Shown: positions 35,289-43,378 of the stretch, in pieces
How the letters are laid out: each line of letters starts with the position of its first letter
How positions within the stretch are numbered: position 1 is the first letter of the stretch
NCBI RefSeq assembly: GCF_900104485.1
Contig: NZ_FMXQ01000001.1
Coordinates: forward strand, 682,001-746,000
DNA from: Bauldia litoralis
GTDB lineage: Bacteria; Pseudomonadota; Alphaproteobacteria; Rhizobiales; Kaistiaceae
Direction: 5' to 3'
DNA length: 64,000 nt
Notes under the pieces: model-generated
What the model saw: the letters and a program-made list of their open reading frames with translations, nothing else
What the model was told of the DNA's origin: nothing
Databases searched by the model: none
Made by a program: the position numbers and the translations under genes

Positions 35289-36041
35289 CTAGAGCGCGAA
35301 GCCGCCGTCGGAGAGGAAGACCTGGCCGGTGGAGTAGCTCGACTCGTCGCTGGCGAGGTAGAGCGCCAGCCCGGCGATCTCCTCGGCGGTGCCGAGGCGG
35401 CCCATCGGCTGGCGGTCGATGAAAGCCTGACGGATTTCCTCGACCGGCTTGCCGGTTTCCTTCGCCAGCGTCTCGATCCGTCCGTCGAGCGACGGCGACT
35501 GGATCGTGCCGGGGCAGATCGCATTGGCGCGGATGCCCTGGCGGATGAAGTCGGCGGCGACCGACTTTGTCAGGCCGATCACGGCCGCCTTCGAGGCGCC
35601 GTAGACGTAGCGGTTCGGGATGCCGCGCACCGAGGAGGCGCCGGAGGAAATGTTGACGATCGAGCCCTTGCCGCGCTCCAGCATGCCGGGCAGGAAGGCG
35701 CGGATGGTGCGGTGCATCGCCTTGGCGTTGATGTCGAAGGAGAAATCCCAGTCTTCGTCCGAGGTGGTCAGCACCGTGCCATGGTGAACGAAACCCGCGC
35801 AATTGTAGAGGACGTCGATCGGCCCGATATCGGCGGCCAGCGCGTCGACGGCAGCGGTGTCCCGGACATCGAGCTTGGCCGTGCGGGCAATGCCGTGATC
35901 GCCGAGATCGGCCATCAGATCGAGGTTGATGTCGGTGGCGATCACTTCGGCGCCCTCGGCGGCGAAGAGCAGCGCGGTCGCCCGGCCGATGCCGGCGCCC
36001 GACGCGGTGAGAAACGCCCGCTTTCCCTTGAGACGGTCCAT
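35289..36041 (-). CDS. SDR family oxidoreductase (DHRS6 / 2-keto-3-deoxy-L-fuconate dehydrogenase-like)
   Basis: 250 residues. MDRLKGKRAFLTASGAGIGRATALLFAAEGAEVIATDIN, LYNCAGFVHHGTVLTTSDEDWDFSFDIN, IVNISSGASSVRGIPNRYVYGASK (catalytic Ser and Y-x-x-x-K), and AICPGTIQSPSLDGRI are all close to the DHRS6 group. That group contains 3-hydroxybutyrate and 2-keto-3-deoxy-L-fuconate dehydrogenases. Asp after strand two indicates NAD. AGGGGG 8 bases before the ATG fixes the start. The neighbours give no pathway, so the sugar-acid role is inference. Confidence 0.86.
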   Translation of the reverse strand: MDRLKGKRAFLTASGAGIGRATALLFAAEGAEVIATDINLDLMADLGDHGIARTAKLDVRDTAAVDALAADIGPIDVLYNCAGFVHHGTVLTTSDEDWDFSFDINAKAMHRTIRAFLPGMLERGKGSIVNISSGASSVRGIPNRYVYGASKAAVIGLTKSVAADFIRQGIRANAICPGTIQSPSLDGRIETLAKETGKPVEEIRQAFIDRQPMGRLGTAEEIAGLALYLASDESSYSTGQVFLSDGGFAL

Positions 36042-36127
36042 AACAAATCCCCCTGTCGTTCTTGCCTGCTGAAAAATTGCGCGGACCATGGTGCAGCGAC
36101 CCGGCCCCGGTCAAGGGGCGAACCGCC

Positions 36128-37024
36128 TCACCCGCCTTTTGTCTCGAGCATCCAGTTGAGCGTGGTGCGCCAGTCGACCATTCGCCAGGACAACCCGTGG
36201 GTGCCGGCGCTGAAAAGCACATAACGGATCGGGTAGTCCGGCACGGCCTTCTTCAGCGCGATGAAGAGGTCGCGCTGCCCTTTCCAGCCGACTCGCGTAT
36301 CCTCGCGGCTGCCGGTGATCAGGATCGGAATCCGCTCGGCAGGCGGAAGCGCGGCGGCGAAGCGGATGTCGTCGCCGTCCATCACCGGATCGAGCAGCAG
36401 CACCCCGCCAAGCAGCGGCCGCACCGAGTCGTCGCGGATCAGCCGCCAGCAGAGCGAGGCTCCCATCGAGCCGCAGGCGAGGAAGACGGGCGCACCCGGC
36501 GACATCACGGAGCCGAAGTTGATGAGGTCGCGCATCTCTTCTGCGCCGCCGGTGCGGAAATTCGAGAAGCTCGGGGACAGGTAGACGCCGTCATTCCGCA
36601 TCATCAGGTTCTTGATGCGGTTGAAATTGCCGCCGTGGATCCAGTCGTCGACGCCGGTGTCCCGGCCGCTCCCGAGCCCGTGGACAAAGACGACGATGGC
36701 CTTTGCGCCGCCATCGACCTTTCCGACCGCGTAGTAGCTGATCGTCTTGCGGCCAAACTTCACCGTGCGGTCGGCGGTGACGGCGTCGGTGTCGAGCGAG
36801 ACATAGTCCTGCTTGACCCTTTCGCCCCGCACCGCGTCCCGCGCGTCGAGATCGCGCGGCCGGTCATACTCGACCTCGAGATAGTCGCCATCGAACTGCG
36901 AATCGAGAATGCGCGGATAGGCAAAGAGCTCGTCCTTGTAGGGCGCCAGCTGATACGGCGCAGACGATGCAGGCGCGCTCAAGTACAGAGTCGAGATCAC
37001 CAGCAAGGCGAACAGTCGCCACAT
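36128..37024 (-). CDS. Secreted alpha/beta-hydrolase family protein
   Basis: 298 residues. A signal peptide (MWRLFALLVISTLYLSAPASS) precedes an alpha/beta-hydrolase core. The oxyanion strand reads VVFVHGLGSGRDTG and the nucleophile elbow is CGSMGAS (G-x-S-x-G-like). An acid residue is likely in DPVMDGDD or GSREDTR, and the histidine is in SAGTHGLSWR. It acts in the periplasm; the substrate is unknown. The ATG at 37024 is set by the signal peptide. The frame runs much further upstream, but only through a repeat element and the next gene in another frame. Confidence 0.8.
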   Translation of the reverse strand: MWRLFALLVISTLYLSAPASSAPYQLAPYKDELFAYPRILDSQFDGDYLEVEYDRPRDLDARDAVRGERVKQDYVSLDTDAVTADRTVKFGRKTISYYAVGKVDGGAKAIVVFVHGLGSGRDTGVDDWIHGGNFNRIKNLMMRNDGVYLSPSFSNFRTGGAEEMRDLINFGSVMSPGAPVFLACGSMGASLCWRLIRDDSVRPLLGGVLLLDPVMDGDDIRFAAALPPAERIPILITGSREDTRVGWKGQRDLFIALKKAVPDYPIRYVLFSAGTHGLSWRMVDWRTTLNWMLETKGG

Positions 37025-37055
37025 GTCCCGCCGCCAATGTCGAACGGCTCGCCAA

Positions 37056-37104
37056 CCCTCCCCTTGTGGGAGGGTCAAAACCGCGAAGCGGTTTTGGGGA
37101 GGGG
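37056..37104. repeat. Intergenic palindromic repeat element
   Basis: Two adjacent hairpins: CCCTCCC-CTTGT-GGGAGGG (37056-37074) and AAAACCGC-GAA-GCGGTTTT (37077-37095), followed by GGGGAGGGG, which can also pair with the leading CCCTCCCC to close one larger stem. This is the shape of short palindromic intergenic elements common in alphaproteobacterial chromosomes. Only this copy is visible in the window. It could act as terminator or mRNA stabiliser between the GNAT gene and the hydrolase gene on the minus strand. Confidence 0.7.
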
Positions 37105-37134
37105 TCGTCCCCTCTGGTCCAGTTCCGATCGGCG

Positions 37135-37836
37135 TCACGTCTGGTCGCCCGCGGCCGCCAACGGCCGCTTCTGCCTGCCCGCGGCGTCGAAATTCGCCGG
37201 GTCGAGCCATGCCTCGAAGGCGGCCTTGCGCGCCGGCCATTCGCTGTCGAGCATCGAGAACCATGCCGTATCCCGGTTGCGTCCCTTGACGATCATATGC
37301 TGCCGGAAGATGCCCTCGAAGGTAAAGCCCAGCCGCAGCGCCGCGCGCCGCGACGGGGCGTTGAGCGCGTTGCATTTCCATTCGTAGCGGCGATAGCCGA
37401 GCGTCTCGAACACATGCCGCGCCACAAGATACTGCGCCTCGGTCGCCTTCGGCGTCCGTTGCAGGCGGCGCGAATAGACGATGCTGCCCATCTCGATCGC
37501 CCGCATTGCCGGGCGGATTTCCATCAGCGTGACGATGCCCTCCGCCGCGCCGCTGGCGAAGTCGCACACCGCATAGGCATGCGGATCGAGCCGAACCGCC
37601 GACTCGTCGAGCCAATTGGCGAAGACCTTGCCGTCGGCGAACGGTCCGTTGGCCATGTAGGTCCACAGCCCGTCGTCGCCCTTCATCGCCTGCCACAGCG
37701 CGTCGCCATGACGCGCCGGGTCGAGCTTCTCGATCCGGCAGTAGCGTCCGGCAAGCCCGGTCGCATCCGGCCGCGCGGCCGGCGTTGCATCGACCACCGA
37801 CCCGACCGGCTGCAATGGATCCCCGTCCCGGCTCAT
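37135..37836 (-). CDS. GNAT family N-acetyltransferase (RimJ/RimL type)
   Basis: 233 residues. LWTYMANGPFADGKVFANWLDES, IEMGSIVYSRRLQRTPKATEAQYLVARHVFETLGYRRYEWKCNALNAPSRRAALRLGFTFEGIFRQHMIVKGRNRDTAWFSM is the standard RimJ/L-like core with acetyl-CoA contacts. The start at 37836 overlaps the stop of the upstream PEP-mutase-like gene by 4 bp (ATGA), giving translational coupling. The acceptor is unknown. Confidence 0.88.
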   Translation of the reverse strand: MSRDGDPLQPVGSVVDATPAARPDATGLAGRYCRIEKLDPARHGDALWQAMKGDDGLWTYMANGPFADGKVFANWLDESAVRLDPHAYAVCDFASGAAEGIVTLMEIRPAMRAIEMGSIVYSRRLQRTPKATEAQYLVARHVFETLGYRRYEWKCNALNAPSRRAALRLGFTFEGIFRQHMIVKGRNRDTAWFSMLDSEWPARKAAFEAWLDPANFDAAGRQKRPLAAAGDQT

Positions 37837-38675
37837 GCCTGTCCTCCCTCTTCCGCGTCGCGCGCGAAAAGATCGTTGAGCGGCCCACCGGACGCCGCGC
37901 CGGCAAAGGCGTCGAACCGCCCCTCCGCAAGGTCGTCCGTCGCGGCGATGACCCCGGTCCATGCCATCCGCGCCAGCAGTCCGCCGACGCTGATCCGCCG
38001 CACGCCGAGTCCGGCGAGGTCCGCGACGGTCAGCCCGTCGAGATTTCGGGCGAGCACGTTGACCGGCTTCGGTGCGACCGCCTGAACGATCGCCGCGATG
38101 TCGGCGCGGGTGGTCGGTCCCGGCGCATAGAGACAGTCGGCGCCCGCCTCGGCGAAGGCGATGAGCCGGCGGATCGCTTCGGCCAGCGGCGCGTCGTGGC
38201 CGGTCAGGTAGCACTCGGCCCGCGCCGTCAGCAACACGTCCGCGCCCGAGGAATCGATCGCCGCCCGCGCCGCCGCGACGCGCGCCACCGCATGGTCGAA
38301 TGCGTAAAGCGGGTTGGCCGGATCGCCCGTGGCATCCTCGATCGACAGGCCCGCGACCCCGGTCGCGACACACCGCGCGACATTGGCCGCGACATCGTCC
38401 GGCGTCGCCCCGTAGCCGTCCATGAAGTCGGCGTTGACCGGCACATCGGCCGCCCGGACGATCGCCGCAATGTGCTCGAGCATTGTGTCCAGCGGTACGT
38501 CACCATCGGCATGGCCGAGGCTCCACCCCGCGCCGGAACTCGTCGTCGCCAGCGCCTTGAAGCCGCGCGACTGCAGGTAGCGCGCGCTGCCGATATCGAA
38601 GGGATTGGGGATGACGAAGCAGCCGCCCTCATGCAGGGCACGAAAGACCCGTCGTTTCCCGGCCGTGTCTGGCAT
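37833..38675 (-). CDS. Isocitrate lyase/PEP mutase superfamily protein
   Basis: 280 residues of TIM-barrel PEP mutase/isocitrate lyase fold. FVIPNPFDIGSARYLQSRGFKALATTSSG, VNADFMDGYG (metal site) and GLSIEDATG are family signatures. The KKCGH catalytic loop of true isocitrate lyase is absent, as is common in carboxyPEP-mutase-like and oxaloacetate-hydrolase-like members. The reaction is probably C-C or C-P cleavage of a small 2-oxo or hydroxy acid; substrate unknown. It is coupled to the GNAT gene downstream and divergent from the aminotransferase (105 bp). Confidence 0.86.
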   Translation of the reverse strand: MPDTAGKRRVFRALHEGGCFVIPNPFDIGSARYLQSRGFKALATTSSGAGWSLGHADGDVPLDTMLEHIAAIVRAADVPVNADFMDGYGATPDDVAANVARCVATGVAGLSIEDATGDPANPLYAFDHAVARVAAARAAIDSSGADVLLTARAECYLTGHDAPLAEAIRRLIAFAEAGADCLYAPGPTTRADIAAIVQAVAPKPVNVLARNLDGLTVADLAGLGVRRISVGGLLARMAWTGVIAATDDLAEGRFDAFAGAASGGPLNDLFARDAEEGGQA

Positions 38676-38780
38676 GGCGTTCCTGTCGGTTCCACGGCAG
38701 GTGATGCCGTTTGATTTCGGCGGATTTATGCGCCAAGAGTTGCGCCCGATTCAACGATAACAGGCCGGGAGGCTGCGTCC

Positions 38781-39971
38781 ATGCTGCATACGATTCCGGG
38801 CTTCGACCGGATTGGCGAGGAGAATGCCTTCGCCGTTCTTGCCCGCGCCACCGATCTGGCCAGCCAGGGCCGCGACATCATCAACCTCGGCATCGGCCAG
38901 CCCGATTTCCGCACGCCCGACCATATCGTCGAGGCGGCGGTCAAGGCGCTGCATGACGGCCATCATGGCTACACTCCGGCCAACGGCATCCGGCCGCTGC
39001 GTGAAGCCGTCGCCGCCGACACCCTCCGCCGCACCGGCGTCGAGGTCTCGCCCGACCGGGTGATGATCGTCCCCGGCGGCAAGGTGACGATGTTCTCCGC
39101 CATCCTGATGTTTGGCGAGCCCGGCGCCGATATCCTCTATCCCGATCCCGGCTTCCCGATCTATCGCTCGATGATCGAGTTCACCGGCGCCAATCCGATC
39201 CCGATCCCGATCCGCGAGGAAAACGGCTTTGCCTTCTCGGCCGAAGAGACGCTCGCGCTGGTCACGCCGCAAACCCGGCTGATCATCCTCAACTCGCCGG
39301 CCAACCCGACCGGCGGCGTCACGCCGAAGGTCGAGATCGACAAGCTGGTCGCCGGCCTCGCCGACTGGCCGGACGTCGCCATCCTCTCCGATGAGATCTA
39401 TGGCCAGATGACCTATGACGGTCTCGACCATGTCTCGCTCCTCACCTATCCGGAAATCCGCGACCGGCTGATCCTGCTCGACGGCTGGTCGAAGACCTAC
39501 GCGATGACCGGCTGGCGCATGGGCTGGTCGATCTGGCCGGACGCGCTCTACGACAACATGCGCAAGCTGGCGGTCAACGCCTGGTCCTGCGTCAACGCCC
39601 CGTCGCAATTCGCCGGGCTGGCGGCGCTCACCGGCCCGCAGGATTCGGTCGGCGCGATGGTCGCCGAATTCGACAAGCGCCGGCAGATCGTCGTCGAGGA
39701 ATTGAACAAGCTCCCCGGCGTCTCCTGCATCGTCCCCAAGGGCGCCTTCTACGCCTTCCCGAACATCAGGCAGACCGGCTTCAAGGCCAAGGCGCTGGCA
39801 AAGACCATGCTGGAGGACGAGGGCGTCGCCATCATCGGCGGCCCGGATTTCGGCATCCTCGGCGAGGGCTATGTCCGCGTCTCCTACGCCAACTCCGCCG
39901 AGAACATCCAGCGCGCCATGACCCGGATGGCCGACTTCCTCGCCCGTCACCACAACAAGGCGGCGGAGTAG
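38781..39971 (+). CDS. PLP-dependent aminotransferase class I/II (aspartate aminotransferase-like)
   Basis: 396 residues, normal for fold-type I aminotransferases. INLGIGQPDFRTPDHI, GYTPANGIRPLREAV, NSPANPTGG, SDEIYGQMTYDG and the PLP-lysine motif DGWSKTYAMTGWRMGW (Lys238) are present, as is the substrate-carboxylate Arg in GYVRVSYA. GGGAGG lies upstream of the ATG. The substrate could be aspartate, an aromatic or a branched amino acid. The gene is monocistronic, with a convergent glycan-type gene 30 bp away. Confidence 0.91.
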   Translation: MLHTIPGFDRIGEENAFAVLARATDLASQGRDIINLGIGQPDFRTPDHIVEAAVKALHDGHHGYTPANGIRPLREAVAADTLRRTGVEVSPDRVMIVPGGKVTMFSAILMFGEPGADILYPDPGFPIYRSMIEFTGANPIPIPIREENGFAFSAEETLALVTPQTRLIILNSPANPTGGVTPKVEIDKLVAGLADWPDVAILSDEIYGQMTYDGLDHVSLLTYPEIRDRLILLDGWSKTYAMTGWRMGWSIWPDALYDNMRKLAVNAWSCVNAPSQFAGLAALTGPQDSVGAMVAEFDKRRQIVVEELNKLPGVSCIVPKGAFYAFPNIRQTGFKAKALAKTMLEDEGVAIIGGPDFGILGEGYVRVSYANSAENIQRAMTRMADFLARHHNKAAE

Positions 39972-40001
39972 GCAGCCGACACCGCCAGGCTCCCCTGACG
40001 A

Positions 40002-41006
40002 TCAGGACGCGGCGATTCCAGCTGGCATGTTTCGTCGTAGCGCGTCCAGGATCGCGTCGGCCATCCGCTGAGACGAACGGCGGTCGGGATCGACGTGCAG
40101 GTGGTGGTCGAGAAACGCCGTCGATGCGTCCGGCGCCCCGCGACAAGCGTCGGCCACAAGAGCGCGAAGCTCGTCGGGGCTCCGCGCGATGCGGAAGGCA
40201 CCCATCGGGTCCGCGAATTCGCAGAGCTCTTCGCCGGGCCTGGGAAAGAGGACCACCGGCGTGCCGATGGCGAGTGCCTGGTGCACCGTCATCGATGGCC
40301 GCGATATCAGGAGCCGTGCCTTGCGCAAAAGCCGCCCGATCGGCTTGTTCGAGGGAACCGCGTCCGGCGGAACACCCACCGCGGCCGGATGCGCTGACAG
40401 GACGACTCGCCCCTTGCCGCGACAGGCGCTCAGGACCTGGGGGAACCAGGACCCGGCTCCCTCTTCCGCGCGCTCCGGCGGTGCGTTCTTGTAGTTGACA
40501 AGGATCGGCCCCTTCCGCCGGGCCGGTCGCCGCTTCGCGAGACGCTTCTCCAGAACCGGCGAGCCGACGACATGGACGGGAACATCGAACGCCGCCTTTG
40601 CCGTCGGCGCCCAGACAAGCATCTCGTCGACCTGACGGTACCTGTCGGGCAATGCGAACCGCGGCGCCTCGACCACCCCGATCACCCTGACACCGGCGCC
40701 TTTCAGTCTGCCGATTGCATCGACGAGCATGGGTGGCCCCCAGTCGGCCGCGAGAACGATAATGTCGCCGGGGCGGGCCGCCGCCTCCATCGCTGCGACG
40801 TCGATCCATGAACGACCGATCCCGTCCAATACGTCGATCGCTCGCGGGTGAACCGCGACCAGGCTGACCGGGTGGCCCGCCCGCTCCACAAGTCTGATGG
40901 TCGCGCGCAGGATCTCCAGATGGGTTTCGCTGTGAACGACGAAGAACAGTCGCCCCGTCCGCAACCCTTGTCTTCCCACAACCGTCGATTCATTGCCCGA
41001 TGTCAT
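40002..41006 (-). CDS. GT-B-fold glycosyltransferase/epimerase-like protein
   Basis: 334 residues. GRLFFVVHSETHLEILRATIRLVERAGHPVSLVAV at the N-terminus and a C-terminal donor-site-like segment, ISRPSMTVHQALAIGTPVVLFPRPGEELCEFADPMGAFRIA, recall UDP-GlcNAc 2-epimerase and GT-B transferases. Catalytic residues of a specific family are not identified. The ATG overlaps the stop of the cytidylyltransferase-like gene by 4 bp, so both probably act on the same activated sugar for a surface glycan. There are no other glycan genes nearby, which makes this a small isolated module. Confidence 0.65.
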   Translation of the reverse strand: MTSGNESTVVGRQGLRTGRLFFVVHSETHLEILRATIRLVERAGHPVSLVAVHPRAIDVLDGIGRSWIDVAAMEAAARPGDIIVLAADWGPPMLVDAIGRLKGAGVRVIGVVEAPRFALPDRYRQVDEMLVWAPTAKAAFDVPVHVVGSPVLEKRLAKRRPARRKGPILVNYKNAPPERAEEGAGSWFPQVLSACRGKGRVVLSAHPAAVGVPPDAVPSNKPIGRLLRKARLLISRPSMTVHQALAIGTPVVLFPRPGEELCEFADPMGAFRIARSPDELRALVADACRGAPDASTAFLDHHLHVDPDRRSSQRMADAILDALRRNMPAGIAAS

Positions 41007-41731
41007 GGGTCGATCAGGTAGCGCGCGACGATCGATGGTCGCGGCTTCGTCTCGATCAGCGCTTTGACGATCTCGAAGTCGTCACGATCATTGATGTCGA
41101 GCCCGGTGATCTTGTTCTCGACGATCGCGCGGATGCGCTGCCCCATGTAGGCCGCCCCTCGCTCCAGCCAGAGATTATGGCGCAGGACATCGAGATTGAA
41201 CGGGCTGAAGACGTCCTGAAACTCGCTCCGCCGCATCACCGAACGACCGCGATCCCAGGACTCGAGCAGCGGTTCCAGCCACCCGTCGCGGTTGATCACG
41301 CACACGCGGGCGTCCGACTGGCTGACAATACGGACCGAGTCGATCTCCGGTGAGGTCCTGAGGTGATCCAGCGCGGCGTGAACGCTGTCGACGCTGCGGA
41401 ACGGGTTCGTCGGCTTCAACCTGATCCAGATGTCCGGCATCGGGATCCCATGGCGCGGCAGGTTCTCCGCGAGATCGGCGAGAATATCCTCCTCCATCGC
41501 CGTATCCCCGCTTGCCCGCGCTCCGCGCAGATAAGGACAGTCGGCGCCGTAGCGGCGAGCAATCTCCGCATAACGCTCAGAGTCGGTGCTGACGATGACG
41601 CGATCGATGTTGAGCGCGCGGCCGAAGGCGATGGCATAGGCAAGCAGTGGATGACCGCCGATCGGCAGGATGTTCTTGTCGGGCAGCCCCTTCGATCCGG
41701 CGCGCGCAGGCACAAAAGCATAGGTCAGCAT
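41003..41731 (-). CDS. CMP-N-acylneuraminate cytidylyltransferase family protein
   Basis: 242 residues. The nucleotide-binding signature is VPARAGSKGLPDKNILPIGGHPLLAYAI, then VIVSTDSERYAEIARRYGA, RLKPTNPFRSVDSVHAAL, and a C-terminal GLDINDRDDFEIVKALI. It would activate a nonulosonic or related sugar acid with CTP, but neither NeuB-like synthase nor NeuC-like genes are adjacent, so the sugar is unclear. The ATG at 41731 begins the family N-terminus; the frame to 41773 adds 14 unlike residues. Confidence 0.85.
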   Translation of the reverse strand: MLTYAFVPARAGSKGLPDKNILPIGGHPLLAYAIAFGRALNIDRVIVSTDSERYAEIARRYGADCPYLRGARASGDTAMEEDILADLAENLPRHGIPMPDIWIRLKPTNPFRSVDSVHAALDHLRTSPEIDSVRIVSQSDARVCVINRDGWLEPLLESWDRGRSVMRRSEFQDVFSPFNLDVLRHNLWLERGAAYMGQRIRAIVENKITGLDINDRDDFEIVKALIETKPRPSIVARYLIDP

Positions 41732-41834
41732 CGGCGAGTCCCGGGAGCCTTGAGGCAGGAGCCACACTAGCATGCCGGCCAGGGGCCGGCATCAGGACGC
41801 TATGCCGGTAGAACTGCAAGGACCGGCTTCTACC

Positions 41835-42164
41835 TCATTCCGCCTGCGGCGGCTGCGGCGGCAGGTCGTCCGGCGCAATGACCGGCGTCTCGCCGCTCTC
41901 CGGTGGCGCGATGGTGATGTCGTCGTCGCCCGCAGGCTCGGGGGTCAGCACGCCGTCGCAAGGATCCAGCATGTCGCTCAGAGTCGGATCGTCCGTCGGG
42001 TCGAGCGGCGTCTCGTCCGGCGTCACAAGCCCGTCGCCTGGTTGCGGCGCGACGACGCAGTCCTCCGGCCCGGCCATTGGCTCGTCGTCGGCAAGCGCCG
42101 TTAGCGGCGAAGCGACGAACGCCAAGGCGGCGATCGCCGGTATGAGAATGCTTGGGAACGTCAT
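41835..42164 (-). CDS. Small secreted Pro/Asp-rich protein
   Basis: 109 residues. A signal peptide (MTFPSILIPAIAALAFVASPLTALA, cleavage before DD) is followed by about 84 residues rich in Pro, Asp, Glu and Thr, with two cysteines (EDCVVAP and DPCDG) and no predicted helices. It is probably a disordered periplasmic or surface protein. It is divergent from the peptide triplet across a 405-bp region. No named family recognised. Confidence 0.68.
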   Translation of the reverse strand: MTFPSILIPAIAALAFVASPLTALADDEPMAGPEDCVVAPQPGDGLVTPDETPLDPTDDPTLSDMLDPCDGVLTPEPAGDDDITIAPPESGETPVIAPDDLPPQPPQAE

Positions 42165-42569
42165 GGCGATTTCCGTTTGTCGGTTTCAGGCGCCGCCTCA
42201 ATGTATCAAGGAGCGCCGGCCGCATTCGTTCCCGCCAGGGGGCGGAAACGCACTCCGCCATGGCGGCCGATCACGCCGCGTTGGCGTCCCATGGATCACC
42301 ACCGATACACGTCATCGTGACATAGCCGGCGAAAGCCATGCGGCGTCGCCGGCAGGCGCCAGTGATCCGTCCGCGCCTTTGCTGCGAAGCCGAGCAATCC
42401 CGCCACCCCGCGAACGCGTCGGCTGGCCACCGCAAAAGTTTCAGGATTCCACCCATCATTTTTGTGATGGATGAAGTCATCTTTTTGCGCATTCCGGTTC
42501 CCGTTACCGACCCCATCTCCTCGCTGCACCGACAAACTCGTCGGCTAACTTTCGCAACGGAGAACGACA
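42165..42569. other. Intergenic region upstream of the secreted-peptide triplet
   Basis: 405 bases with no convincing gene; frames across it on both strands lack ribosome sites. A 6-bp inverted repeat CCATCA-TTTTTG-TGATGG lies at 42453-42470, and a smaller one at 42529-42544 (CCGAC-AAACTC-GTCGG) is just ahead of the first peptide. The promoter of the rightward triplet and that of the leftward secreted protein must be here, but I cannot place -10/-35 boxes with confidence. Confidence 0.45.
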
Positions 42570-42788
42570 ATGAAGACCCTGATCATCGCAGCCACCGCCA
42601 GTGCCGCACTCCTCATGGGCGCCAGCGCCGGCTTCGCCTCCACCAGCCCGGCCCAAAGCCTGACCGTCGACCACGTCGCCGGCTACTCGCAGCTTGCCGC
42701 CGCCGGTACAGCCAACGAGCAGTTCCGCTGCCTCGACGCTCAGAACAGCACCGACGCGCAGATCAACCCCAACCTCTCCTTCTGCTGA
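42570..42788 (+). CDS. Tiny secreted two-cysteine peptide, tandem copy 1
   Basis: 72 residues. A signal peptide (MKTLIIAATASAALLMGASA, cleavage near GFA-ST) leaves a mature peptide of about 48 residues. It ends in a 21-residue C-terminal module, FRCLDAQNSTDAQINPNLSF plus a final Cys, whose two cysteines can form a disulfide loop. GGAGA lies 6 bases before the ATG. Copy 2 is nearly identical in protein and DNA; copy 3 diverges more. I recognise no described family. It could be a secreted peptide, a pheromone-like or antimicrobial factor, or an envelope component; this is open. Confidence 0.85.
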   Translation: MKTLIIAATASAALLMGASAGFASTSPAQSLTVDHVAGYSQLAAAGTANEQFRCLDAQNSTDAQINPNLSFC

Positions 42789-42798
42789 CGCCGCTGCC

Positions 42799-42820
42799 TG
42801 ACAGGCAAGTCCGCCTGTCA
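42799..42820 (+). terminator. Intergenic hairpin between peptide copies 1 and 2
   Basis: TGACAGGC-AAGTCC-GCCTGTCA forms a perfect 8-bp stem 10 bp after the stop of copy 1. The same 22 bases recur after copy 2. No T tract follows, so a processing or attenuation signal that tunes the ratio of copies is as likely as full termination. Confidence 0.6.
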
Positions 42821-42858
42821 CTTCTGACAACCACAACGCCACTAAAGGAAATCACATC

Positions 42859-43077
42859 ATGAAAAACCTGATCATCGCAGCCACCGCCAGTGCCGCTCTC
42901 CTCATGGGCGCCAGTGCCGGCTTCGCTTCCACCAGCCCGGCCCAGAGCCTGACCGTCGACCATGTCGCCGGCTACTCGCAGCTTGCCGCCGCCGGTACCG
43001 CCAACGAGCAGTTCCGCTGCCTCGACGCTCAGAACAGCACTGACGCGCAGATCAATCCCAACCGCACCTTCTGCTAA
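42859..43077 (+). CDS. Tiny secreted two-cysteine peptide, tandem copy 2
   Basis: 72 residues, differing from copy 1 only at one early residue (Lys-Asn for Lys-Thr) and near the end (NPNRTFC for NPNLSFC). Signal peptide, mature segment VDHVAGYSQLAAAGTANEQFRC and both cysteines are the same. AAAGGAAA precedes the ATG. DNA identity with copy 1 is very high over the gene and the following hairpin, so the duplication is recent or kept uniform by gene conversion. Confidence 0.85.
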   Translation: MKNLIIAATASAALLMGASAGFASTSPAQSLTVDHVAGYSQLAAAGTANEQFRCLDAQNSTDAQINPNRTFC

Positions 43078-43087
43078 CGCCGCTGCC

Positions 43088-43109
43088 TGACAGGCAAGTC
43101 CGCCTGTCA
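43088..43109 (+). terminator. Intergenic hairpin between peptide copies 2 and 3
   Basis: Identical to the hairpin at 42799-42820 (TGACAGGC-AAGTCC-GCCTGTCA) and at the same distance from the preceding stop. It marks the duplicated unit as gene plus hairpin, a period of about 289 bp. Confidence 0.6.
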
Positions 43110-43150
43110 TTCATCGACAAGCAAGAACGCCTACAAAAGGAACTCACATC

Positions 43151-43366
43151 ATGAAGACCCTGATCATCGCAGCCGCCACGGGCGCCGCTCTCCTGATGGG
43201 CGCCAGCTCGGGCTTCGCTTCCACCGCCCCGGCCCTGACCATCGACAACGTCGCCGGCTACACGCAGCTCGCCGCCGACTCCAACAACGACCGCTTCCGT
43301 TGTCTGGAAGCTCAGAACAGCACCGACGCGCAGATCAATCCGAATCTCTCCTACTGCGTCAGCTGA
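43151..43366 (+). CDS. Tiny secreted two-cysteine peptide, tandem copy 3
   Basis: 71 residues. Signal peptide MKTLIIAAATGAALLMGASS, then TAPALTIDNVAGYTQLAADSNNDRFRCLEAQNST and INPNLSYCVS. The C-terminal module is conserved (FRCLxAQNSTDAQINPN). The middle is shorter and diverged, and two residues follow the final Cys. AAAAGGAA lies before the ATG. Being the most distant copy and last in the array, it probably reflects the older duplication. Confidence 0.85.
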   Translation: MKTLIIAAATGAALLMGASSGFASTAPALTIDNVAGYTQLAADSNNDRFRCLEAQNSTDAQINPNLSYCVS

Positions 43367-43378
43367 TGGACGATCGAG

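Noticed and set aside
36128-37930. 600-residue fusion of the alpha/beta hydrolase with upstream sequence
   Set aside because: The upstream part crosses a palindromic repeat and reads the GNAT gene out of frame; a signal peptide marks the true start at 37024.
41003-41731. Complete sialic acid biosynthesis locus
   Set aside because: NeuB and NeuC homologues are missing; only the cytidylyltransferase-like gene is supported.
42799-43109. Repeat-spacer arrangement of the two 22-base hairpins as a CRISPR-like array
   Set aside because: Only two copies about 289 bp apart, and the spacer is a gene; they belong to the duplicated peptide unit.
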